This document shows, piece by piece, positions 57,732 through 64,000 of a DNA stretch of 64,000 nt. The notes beneath the pieces were generated by a model that worked only from the letters and a program-made list of their open reading frames with translations, ran no database searches and was not told where the DNA came from. Made by a program: the position numbers and the translations under genes. How positions within the stretch are numbered: the first letter of the stretch is position 1; each line of letters begins with the position of its first letter. Source of the stretch: Kribbella pratensis (GTDB lineage: Bacteria > Actinomycetota > Actinomycetes > Propionibacteriales > Kribbellaceae); NCBI RefSeq assembly GCF_004365355.1, contig NZ_SODP01000004.1, positions 278,177 to 342,176 on the forward strand, written 5' to 3'.

Positions 57732-58220
57732 ATGTCCGACGAGGCGATGGTCCACCGGGCCGGTCCTGGACAGATTGTCGTCGCTCCCGCGCTCGACGAG
57801 ATCGATCGGCAGATCATCGAGGCTCTCGGACGCGACGGACGGCTGTCGATCCGGGCTCTCGCCGACGAGGTGCACATCTCCCGGGCGAACGCCTACGCGC
57901 GGGTCGAGCGCCTCACGAACACCGGGGTGATCACCGGCTTCACCGTGACTGTCGATCCGCTTCGGCTCGGGCTCGCGACGTCTGCGTACGTCACGCTCAG
58001 TCTGCGCCAGAGCTCGTGGCGAACCCTCCGGAAGCAACTCCAGGCGATCCCGGAGATCAAGCACATGGCTCTCGTCGGAGGCGACTTCGACGCCATCCTG
58101 CTGGTCCGAGCCGCCGACAACGAAGGCCTACGCCGCCTGGTCCTGGAGAAACTCCAAGCCATCCCCGAGGTACTGGCGACCCGCACCGCACTGATCTTCG
58201 AAGACGTAGGAACCCTTTAA
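57732..58220 (+). CDS. bkdR: Lrp/AsnC-family regulator, BkdR-like
   Basis: A 162-residue Lrp-type regulator: HTH 'LDEIDRQIIEALGRDGRLSI' and 'ADEVHISRANAYARVERLTN', then the RAM effector domain ('TGVITGFTVTVDPLRLGLAT'). AGGAGGT well placed before ATG 57732. Divergent from bkdABC as in other actinobacteria and so the probable regulator, sensing branched-chain amino acids. Stop shares TTAA with the convergent LacI gene. Confidence 0.9.
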   Translation: MSDEAMVHRAGPGQIVVAPALDEIDRQIIEALGRDGRLSIRALADEVHISRANAYARVERLTNTGVITGFTVTVDPLRLGLATSAYVTLSLRQSSWRTLRKQLQAIPEIKHMALVGGDFDAILLVRAADNEGLRRLVLEKLQAIPEVLATRTALIFEDVGTL

Positions 58221-59182
58221 CAGCCGCACGACCTGCGCAGGATCAGTTCGGTTGGAAAGGTCAGCGCCTCGACCGCTCCTTCACCTTCGATCAAGCGGCG
58301 TACTGCCTCTTGGGCGAGGTGTTCGAGGGGCTGGCGGACGACGGTAAGCGGGGGCCAGGTGTACTCAGTCTCACGGGTGCCGTCGAAGGCCACGACTGCG
58401 ACATCCTCAGGGACGCGAAGACCGGCCTCGTGCAGGGCTCGCAGAACACCAATGGCCTGCAGATCTGAGCTGGCAAAGATCGCCGTTGGGCGCGGGACGG
58501 CGTCCACGAGTTGGCGGCCGGCCGTGTAACCACCCTCGCGAGAGAACGCCGCGCGGGCGATCGGTCCCGCGGGAAGGCCGGCTGCCTCGAGGGCGTCCTG
58601 CCAGCCGAGTTCGCGTTCTGGGCGGCCGGTGCCGCCGATGACCAGGCCTATTACTTGGTGACCGTGTTCCACCAGGTGCTCGACCCCGTGGCGGGCGCCT
58701 TCGCGATACGCGGGGCGGACCGAGCTGACCGTCGGTAGCACGCGGTTGATTGCGATCGCGGGCACCTCGGCGTCGCTCAGGTCTGGGTCCTCGTGGGGCG
58801 CTACCAGCAGCAGTCCGCTCACCTGGCGCGCGAGGAGTTCGGCGATCTTGGCGCGTTCGGTGGCTGGATCGCCGTCGGCGCTGGTCTGCAGTACGACGTA
58901 CCCGCGGGACGCCGCCTCCCGGTCGATCGCCTTGGCCAGCTCTGCGAACAGCGGATTCCCGCCGTCGGGGGTGATGAGGCCGAACGTCCGCGTCGTACCC
59001 ATCCTCAGCGCGCGCGCCGTCGCGTTCGGGCGGTACCCGAGCGCGCGGATCGCCTCCAGGACCCGCTCGCGCGTTTCGGGAGCGACCTTGCGCGGACCCT
59101 CGTTGACCACGTAGCTGACGACGGCCGTGCTGACCCCGGCGTACTCCGCCACGTCGTTGCGCGTGACCGGTTCCTTCGGCAT
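58217..59182 (-). CDS. LacI-family transcriptional regulator
   Basis: A 321-residue LacI protein: HTH 'TRNDVAEYAGVSTAVVSYVV' and hinge 'RPNATARALRMGTTRTFGLI', then a periplasmic-binding-protein-like core ending 'RVPEDVAVVAFDGTRETEYT'. Divergent from a Gfo/Idh dehydrogenase with a site inside that gene's promoter; a sugar or polyol is the probable inducer. Confidence 0.93.
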   Translation of the reverse strand: MPKEPVTRNDVAEYAGVSTAVVSYVVNEGPRKVAPETRERVLEAIRALGYRPNATARALRMGTTRTFGLITPDGGNPLFAELAKAIDREAASRGYVVLQTSADGDPATERAKIAELLARQVSGLLLVAPHEDPDLSDAEVPAIAINRVLPTVSSVRPAYREGARHGVEHLVEHGHQVIGLVIGGTGRPERELGWQDALEAAGLPAGPIARAAFSREGGYTAGRQLVDAVPRPTAIFASSDLQAIGVLRALHEAGLRVPEDVAVVAFDGTRETEYTWPPLTVVRQPLEHLAQEAVRRLIEGEGAVEALTFPTELILRRSCGC

Positions 59183-59200
59183 GCACTGATGGTACGACGG

Positions 59201-59230
59201 TTGACCGCCGTGGAAAGCGGTTGCTAGCGT
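59201..59230 (+). promoter_or_regulatory. Promoter of the Gfo/Idh gene with LacI-like site in spacer
   Basis: -35 TTGACC (59201-59206), 18-bp spacer, -10 TAGCGT (59225-59230). The spacer includes TGGAAAGCGGTTGC (59211-59224), an imperfect CG-centred LacI-type operator. Ribosome site AAGGAG at 59250-59255 and GTG at 59262. Confidence 0.6.
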
Positions 59231-59261
59231 GTGTCGTCTACACGAGTAGAAGGAGACCGCC

Positions 59262-60578
59262 GTGGCCAGACGCTATGCCGTCGCCGGAACCGGATCGCGG
59301 GCCCAGTCATACATCCGCGCGATGTTCCAGGCACACCCCGAGGAAGCCGAGCTCGTTGCCCTGCTCGACCCGAACCCGGGCCGGCTCGCGTTCCACCAGC
59401 GGCTCGTCACCGAGCTCGGCGGCCCGGAGCTCCCGCAGTACGGCGCCGACGACCTGGAGCGGATGGTCAAGGAGCAGTCCGTCGACCGCGTCGTGGTGAC
59501 GAGCCCCGACTACACGCATGCGTCGGTCGTGTCGCGGCTGTTGCGCGCCGGCGCGGACGTGATCGTGGAGAAGCCGCTGACGATCAACGCCGAGGGGACG
59601 CGGCAGATCGTCGACGCGATGAACGAGTCGGGCAAGTCCGTCGTCGTCACCTTCAACTACCGCTACTCGCCGCGGAACAGCGCGCTCCGCCAGGTGATCG
59701 CCGACGGCGAGATCGGTAAGGTCACGAGCGTCGAGTTCCAGTGGGTGCTCGACACCCGGCACGGCGCGGACTACTTCCGCCGCTGGCACCGCGAGAAGCT
59801 GAACTCGGGTGGCCTGCTGGTCCACAAGGCGTCCCACCACTTCGACCTGGTGAACTGGTGGATAGCCTCGTCGCCGACCCGGGTCTTCGCGTCCGGCGGA
59901 TTGTTCTTCTACGGCGACGAGAACGCTGCGGCTCGGGGCCTCGGGCAACGACCGGAGCGCGGAACGATCGATGGATCGGCCAACGATCCGTGGTTGCTTG
60001 ACCTGCGCAACGATGACACCAACCGGCAGTTGTACTACGAGAGCGAGAAGTACGACGGGTACCTGCGCGACCAGGATGTGTTCGGTCCGGGGATCACGAT
60101 CGAGGACAACATGTCCGTGATCGCGGAATACGCGAACGGCGCGCGGCTGAGCTACTCACTCAACGCGCACTCGCCGTGGGAGGGGTACCGCGTGTCGGTC
60201 AACGGCACCCTCGGCCGTGCTGAGCTTGAGGTTGTCGAACGCGCCGCGGTCGTTGACGACCAGATCGACCCGAGCTACCCGTCCGACCGCGTGATTGCCG
60301 GCGACGTTCGTACCAACGGCGAGCGGCTGGTTCTGCAGAAGCACTGGGCCACGGCGGTCGAGGTCGAGATCCCGCGCGGCGAAGGCGGTCACGGCGGCGG
60401 TGACCGTCTCCTCTACACCGATCTGTTCGTAGGACCGACCAACGACCCGCTCGCCCGCGCCGCGGACGTCAACGACGGCGTACGAGCCGTTGCCGTAGGC
60501 ATCGCCGCGAACCAGTCCCTTGCGACCGGTCAGCCGGTCACAGTCGCCGACCTGAACCTGGGCGGCTGGTCGTCCTAG
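59262..60578 (+). CDS. Gfo/Idh/MocA-family dehydrogenase
   Basis: A 438-residue NAD(P)-dependent dehydrogenase: N-terminal Rossmann 'YAVAGTGSRAQSYIRAMF', 'VDRVVVTSPDYTHASVVSRL', catalytic Lys in 'VEKPLTINAEGTRQIV', and 'SGGLLVHKASHHFDLVNWWI' in the substrate domain. Acts on a sugar or glycoside; the extended C-terminus ('YPSDRVIAGDVRTNGERLVL') suggests a long-form member. GTG start with AAGGAG. Controlled by the divergent LacI. No transporter adjoins. Confidence 0.93.
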   Translation: MARRYAVAGTGSRAQSYIRAMFQAHPEEAELVALLDPNPGRLAFHQRLVTELGGPELPQYGADDLERMVKEQSVDRVVVTSPDYTHASVVSRLLRAGADVIVEKPLTINAEGTRQIVDAMNESGKSVVVTFNYRYSPRNSALRQVIADGEIGKVTSVEFQWVLDTRHGADYFRRWHREKLNSGGLLVHKASHHFDLVNWWIASSPTRVFASGGLFFYGDENAAARGLGQRPERGTIDGSANDPWLLDLRNDDTNRQLYYESEKYDGYLRDQDVFGPGITIEDNMSVIAEYANGARLSYSLNAHSPWEGYRVSVNGTLGRAELEVVERAAVVDDQIDPSYPSDRVIAGDVRTNGERLVLQKHWATAVEVEIPRGEGGHGGGDRLLYTDLFVGPTNDPLARAADVNDGVRAVAVGIAANQSLATGQPVTVADLNLGGWSS

Positions 60579-60583
60579 CATCG

Positions 60584-60618
60584 GTGGGGTAGCGGGCGGA
60601 ATCCGGCCGCTACCCCAC
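60584..60618. terminator. Bidirectional terminator hairpin
   Basis: GTGGGGTAGCGG (60584-60595) and CCGCTACCCCAC (60607-60618), a perfect 12-bp stem with an 11-nt loop, between the convergent Gfo/Idh and secreted-protein genes. Confidence 0.85.
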
Positions 60619-60622
60619 TCGA

Positions 60623-61576
60623 TTACTTGCGGAACTGGCCCGGGCCGAGGACCGACCAGCCCTTCGCGGTTGGAGTCTTGATCGAGGTAATGGGCATCGA
60701 GAACGTGTGCACCAGCCGGTTCGGGCGGCTGATCGCCCAGAAGGTCGGGTGGCGCGGGTCCGAGCGGTCCCACGCGATGCCCTGGCCCTGGACGTCGGGC
60801 AGGTTGACGGTCGCGATCCAGCGCAGCTCGGAGCCGGCCGTCGGCAGCTCCATCACGTACGCCTCACCGAGGTCGTGACCGGTCAGCCAGAGTCGGCCGT
60901 CAGGGCCCCACGAGCCGCCCGAGTTCGACATAGGCTTGAACCGGTCCAGGATCTGCTTCGGGATCGTGTACGACGCGAGCGGCTCGAACTTGTCGTTGAG
61001 CTTCACGATCTGGGTGTTGTACGTCTGACCGTACGGCTCGCCGGTCTCGTCCGAGACGTCGTCGTAGTTCGCGAACCCGGCCCACCATGCGCCGTCGTGC
61101 CGGTCCAGCCAGGTGAGCGAGCCGCGGTAGATGCCGAACGAGTACGAGTCGATGTGCCGCATCGTCCTGGTGTCGAACACCTCGATCGAGCTCTCCATCG
61201 GCCAGTCGGAGTAGTTCGAGTGGACGGCGTACAGCTTGTTGCCGAGGACCATGCCGCTGTCCATGTGGATGAACGGGCCGTCCTCATCACCGGCGAACTG
61301 CAGCAGCGGCTCGCCTGTGTGGCGGTCGTGCTTGGTGATCGTGGTGTTGTTGACCGCGTAGAAGTACTTCGCGTCGACCGCGACCGCTTGGTTCGCGTCG
61401 AAGGCGGGGTACGACTTCAGCGGGATGGCGTCGTACGTCGGCGGCTCGGCAGCGGCGGCCGCCATACCAGACTGTTTGGTATGGACCTGGGCGACGGGAA
61501 GCGCGGCCGAGGCGGGCGGGAGCGCGACGGCGGCCAGCACGGTCGACGCCGCGATGAGGGCGGGGAGCTTTCGCAT
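60623..61576 (-). CDS. Secreted beta-propeller-like protein, unknown function
   Basis: A 317-residue exported protein: signal peptide about 1-25 ending ASA, mature part with repeated strands typical of a beta-propeller ('NQAVAVDAKYFYAVNNTTIT', 'PFIHMDSGMVLGNKLYAVHS', 'SIEVFDTRTMRHIDSY', 'GRLWLTGHDLGEAYVMELP', 'GIAWDRSDPRHPTFWAISRP'). No catalytic motif recognised. ATG 61576 has GGAGG 5 bp upstream. Confidence 0.75.
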   Translation of the reverse strand: MRKLPALIAASTVLAAVALPPASAALPVAQVHTKQSGMAAAAAEPPTYDAIPLKSYPAFDANQAVAVDAKYFYAVNNTTITKHDRHTGEPLLQFAGDEDGPFIHMDSGMVLGNKLYAVHSNYSDWPMESSIEVFDTRTMRHIDSYSFGIYRGSLTWLDRHDGAWWAGFANYDDVSDETGEPYGQTYNTQIVKLNDKFEPLASYTIPKQILDRFKPMSNSGGSWGPDGRLWLTGHDLGEAYVMELPTAGSELRWIATVNLPDVQGQGIAWDRSDPRHPTFWAISRPNRLVHTFSMPITSIKTPTAKGWSVLGPGQFRK

Positions 61577-61651
61577 CACAACCTCCGAGGGGATGGATCC
61601 TGCTCCCCCGACCCTCGTTTCACCGTTGGAACGGCGCGTGAATCTGATGCG

Positions 61652-62656
61652 TCAGGAGGCTTGCCGTCGGGCTGTTCGTTGGCGGCGGAACCAGATCGCG
61701 AGCGCGATGCACGGCACTACCAGCCCGCCGATGCCCAGCACGAGGAAGTCCCACTCGGCGTTGATGTGGTCGATCAGCCAGCCGAAGTTCTGTCCGAAGA
61801 ATCCGGTCAGGAAGGTCAGCGGCAGGAAGACCGTGGCCAGCTTGGTGAGCTGTTCCATGGACGCGTTCTGCCGGACGCTGACCTTGGTCTGCTCGACGCC
61901 GATCACGGCCATATTCGCCTCGAGGACCGTGGCGAGCAGGTCGCGCTGGGCGGCGACCTCCTCGTTCACCAGCACGAGGTGGTCGTGCACGTCGCGGAAG
62001 TACGGCAGCAGGGCGGTGTCGCGGGCGCCGCGCTCGATCGTCGCGAGGACGGCGAGCAGCGGGTGGACCGCGCGGTAGAAGTCGGTGACCTCGCGACGGA
62101 GGAAGTAGATCTGCTCGGTCGGCGCGACGGCACCGGCGAACACCGTCTGCTCGACCCGCTCGATGTCGCGTTCGAGTTCGGCGACGACCGGTCCGTAGCT
62201 GTCGACGACCTGGTCCAGAATCGCCCACAGCACCGAACTCGTCCCGCACTCGAGCAGCTCAGGGCGTTGCTCGAGCCGGATCCGCGCGCCGTGCAGGTCG
62301 CTGGCGACACCTTGACGGACCGTGATCACGAACGACGGCCCGACGAAGACGCTCACCTCGCCGAAGTCCACTTCCTTGCGCTCGTCGTCGTACCGGGCGG
62401 TCCGAAGGATGACCAGTTCGACCTCACCGGCGTACGGCTCGACCTTGGGCCGGAGATGGAAGGTCTGCGCGTCCTCGACGGCCAGCTCGTGCAGGCCGAA
62501 ACTCTGTCTCGTCTGGGCGAGTTCCTCGGCCGTGGGCTCGAACATGCCCAACCAGACGAACCCACCCTGCTGACAGCGGGCAGCAGCATCCTCGACCGAC
62601 ATCGCCTCGACGTGCTGGCGGCGTCCGTCCCGGTAGTAAGCGCAGTCGATGATCAT
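61652..62656 (-). CDS. corA: CorA-family divalent-metal transporter
   Basis: A 334-residue CorA-like protein: long acidic/helical cytoplasmic part with a coiled stretch (about 150-265), then two C-terminal helices ('LATVFLPLTFLTGFFGQNFG' and 'FLVLGIGGLVVPCIALAIWF'). The pore signature, normally GMN, reads GQN here. Mg, Co or Ni uptake is likely, with altered selectivity possible. GGAGGAGGT sits 4 bp from ATG 62656. Confidence 0.88.
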   Translation of the reverse strand: MIIDCAYYRDGRRQHVEAMSVEDAAARCQQGGFVWLGMFEPTAEELAQTRQSFGLHELAVEDAQTFHLRPKVEPYAGEVELVILRTARYDDERKEVDFGEVSVFVGPSFVITVRQGVASDLHGARIRLEQRPELLECGTSSVLWAILDQVVDSYGPVVAELERDIERVEQTVFAGAVAPTEQIYFLRREVTDFYRAVHPLLAVLATIERGARDTALLPYFRDVHDHLVLVNEEVAAQRDLLATVLEANMAVIGVEQTKVSVRQNASMEQLTKLATVFLPLTFLTGFFGQNFGWLIDHINAEWDFLVLGIGGLVVPCIALAIWFRRQRTARRQAS

Positions 62657-62746
62657 GGTGACCTCCTCCCCCGATCGTCGTACGCGCGGCCGATAGGAAA
62701 TAGGGTTGACCGGGAAAGCAGTGGTGAACATCCGTGAGGAGATGCC

Positions 62747-63709
62747 GTGGGACTGCCAGTCGTACTCATGCCCGGCCCGATGCACCCCGCCGTCGCTGAG
62801 GGCCTCGCCGACCACTGCGAGCTGATCCGGCTCTGGGAGGAGAGCGACCCGGACGCCGTACTCGCGGCCCGCCGGGACGAGATCGTTGCCGTCGCCACCG
62901 GTGGTACGACGATCGACGGCCCGTTCCTCGACCAGCTCCCCGCCGTACGCCTGGTCGCGAGCTTCGGTGTCGGGTACGACCGCATCGACGCGGCCGCTGC
63001 TGCAGCGCGTGGCGTCGTGGTCACGAACACGCCTGGGGTGCTGGACAACGAGGTCGCCGACACGGCACTCGGCCTGCTGCTGATGACCGTGCGCGAACTG
63101 GGACGAGCCGAGCAGTACCTCCGCGAAGGCAAGTGGGCCGAGGGCCGCCCGTACCCGTTGACCCCCGCAACGATGCACGGCCGCCGGATGGGCATCCTCG
63201 GCCTCGGCCGCATCGGCCAAGCCATCGCGGACCGCGTCCAGCCCTTCGGCGTCACCGTTGCCTACCACAACCGCCACCCGAAGGACGTCTCCTACCAGTA
63301 CTACTCGTCGCTGACCGAAATGGCCGCCGACGTAGACATCCTGATGATCGTCATCCCCGGCGGCGACAACACCCGCCACCTGGTCGACGCCTCGGTCCTC
63401 AAAGCACTGGGCCCCGACGGCATCCTGATCAACGTGGCCCGCGGCACGGTCGTCGACGAGCAGGCTTTGGTGGACGCGCTCCGCACCAACACAATCCTCT
63501 CCGCCGGCTTGGACGTCTTCGAACACGAACCCAAGGTCCACCCCGACCTGCTCACCCTCCCCAACGCCGTCCTCCTCCCCCACGTAGGCTCCGCCACCAT
63601 CCCCACCCGCACCGCCATGGCCAACCTCGTCGTCGCCAACATCCACCACTGGCTGTCCGACGGCACCCCCCTCACCCCGGTCCCCGAATCCACCAAGCTC
63701 CTGAAGTAG
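62747..63709 (+). CDS. D-isomer-specific 2-hydroxyacid dehydrogenase
   Basis: A 320-residue NAD(P)-dependent enzyme: 'MGILGLGRIGQAIADRVQPF' (Rossmann), catalytic Arg in 'ILINVARGTVVDEQALVDAL', Glu in 'GLDVFEHEPKVHPDLL' and His in 'NAVLLPHVGSATIPTRTAM'. Resembles glyoxylate/hydroxypyruvate reductases more than serine-pathway SerA (no ACT domain). GTG 62747 after GAGGAG. Divergent from corA. Confidence 0.93.
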   Translation: MGLPVVLMPGPMHPAVAEGLADHCELIRLWEESDPDAVLAARRDEIVAVATGGTTIDGPFLDQLPAVRLVASFGVGYDRIDAAAAAARGVVVTNTPGVLDNEVADTALGLLLMTVRELGRAEQYLREGKWAEGRPYPLTPATMHGRRMGILGLGRIGQAIADRVQPFGVTVAYHNRHPKDVSYQYYSSLTEMAADVDILMIVIPGGDNTRHLVDASVLKALGPDGILINVARGTVVDEQALVDALRTNTILSAGLDVFEHEPKVHPDLLTLPNAVLLPHVGSATIPTRTAMANLVVANIHHWLSDGTPLTPVPESTKLLK

Positions 63710-63713
63710 CCCA

Positions 63714-63953
63714 CCGACGTACTACGGCCAACCCCACCTGCCGACGTACGACAGCGAGCCCCATCTGCCGACGTACTCCGGTGAGGCCCCCCATCCCCCG
63801 TACTCCGGTCGAGCCCACCTGCCCGTGTTCTACGGCCAACCCCACGCCGACGTACGACTGCGAGCCCCGCCTGCCCGCGCACTGCGGTCGACCCGCGTGC
63901 CGACGTACGACGGCCAAGCCCGACTGCCGACGCACGACAATGAGCCCCACCGA
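63714..63953. repeat. Degenerate 27-bp tandem repeat array
   Basis: At least eight units of 25-28 bp starting CCGACGTAC and ending CCCCACCTG-like begin at 63714, 63741, 63768, 63796, 63822, 63847, 63874, 63900 and 63927. Downstream, a further CCGACGTACTCCG lies near the window end, so the array may continue beyond it. It follows the hydroxyacid dehydrogenase stop by 4 bp. On the minus strand the unit reads as a 9-residue Val/Arg-rich repeat, but no start or ribosome site supports a gene. Confidence 0.8.
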
Positions 63954-64000
63954 ACGCCGCGATCCGGCCGTTGTCCTCCTCGTGCCGACGTACTCCGATT

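Noticed and set aside
63672..63950. Minus-strand repeat-protein gene in the tandem array
   Set aside because: It reads in frame but has no ribosome site within view and overlaps the dehydrogenase end; kept only as a finding to test beyond the edge.
1..64000. CRISPR array, prophage, insertion sequence, tRNA or rRNA
   Set aside because: No regularly spaced identical repeats with unique spacers, no transposase or integrase, and no cloverleaf-like or rRNA sequence was seen.

Overview
The window is about 70% G+C chromosomal DNA. Third-codon positions are strongly G/C, many starts are GTG, and GTAC-rich codon pairs are frequent. The gene content (lysX, BkdR-type Lrp, MmyB-type and LuxR/LAL regulators, DUF3099, a glycine riboswitch on sdaA, leaderless -10 boxes) fits a soil actinobacterium. 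Kribbella or a relative is my best guess, but that is inference. I see no insertion sequence, prophage, CRISPR array, tRNA or rRNA.

Layout. 1-5.9 kb: glycan module (end of a Gfo/Idh oxidoreductase, SGNH esterase, GH2 beta-mannosidase), then a secreted 3D-domain protein, a GNAT enzyme and a NodB-type lipoprotein deacetylase. 6.7-10.5 kb: a STAND-like NTPase translationally coupled to a membrane pentapeptide-repeat protein. 10.5-20 kb: ABM monooxygenase, aldehyde dehydrogenase and luciferase-like oxidoreductase, then a class II lanthipeptide module (LanM, a cysteine-free candidate precursor, a LuxR/LAL regulator). 20-29 kb: ROK regulator, a newly found pair of tiny coupled genes, hydrolase/DUF998, lysX, a lipoprotein. 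28.3-35.8 kb: MmyB-type regulator and divergent SDR, riboswitch-controlled sdaA, secreted tripeptidyl-peptidase-like hydrolase, Xaa-Pro aminopeptidase. 35-38 kb: GntR regulator and pxpABC (5-oxoprolinase). 38-42 kb: GlxA-type regulator, HD protein, UBP zinc finger, GH32 fructanase. 41.9-47.4 kb: a four-gene ATGA-coupled hydroxyproline catabolic operon with its XRE-cupin regulator. 47.5-54 kb: three regulator/target pairs (LysR-PRISE reductase, MarR-MFS, TetR-hydrolase), a CDF metal transporter and DUF3099. 54-58 kb: branched-chain 2-oxo acid dehydrogenase E1a/E1b/E2 with a divergent Lrp regulator. 58-64 kb: LacI and divergent Gfo/Idh, a secreted protein, CorA, a D-2-hydroxyacid dehydrogenase and a degenerate 27-bp tandem array running off the end.

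Theme: amino-acid and peptide scavenging (5-oxoproline, hydroxyproline, serine, branched-chain acids, prolyl peptides) plus plant or fungal glycan use (mannosides, fructans). Each module carries a local regulator, and several have a clear palindrome in the shared promoter.

The best candidates for something undescribed are the LanM with a Cys-free substrate beside a flavin oxidoreductase (12.3-20 kb), the NTPase/pentapeptide membrane pair (6.7-10.5 kb), and the 41-aa/55-aa coupled mini-operon at 21.4-21.65 kb. A global oddity is that nearly all convergent gene pairs abut or overlap at their stop codons, leaving no room for a terminator.
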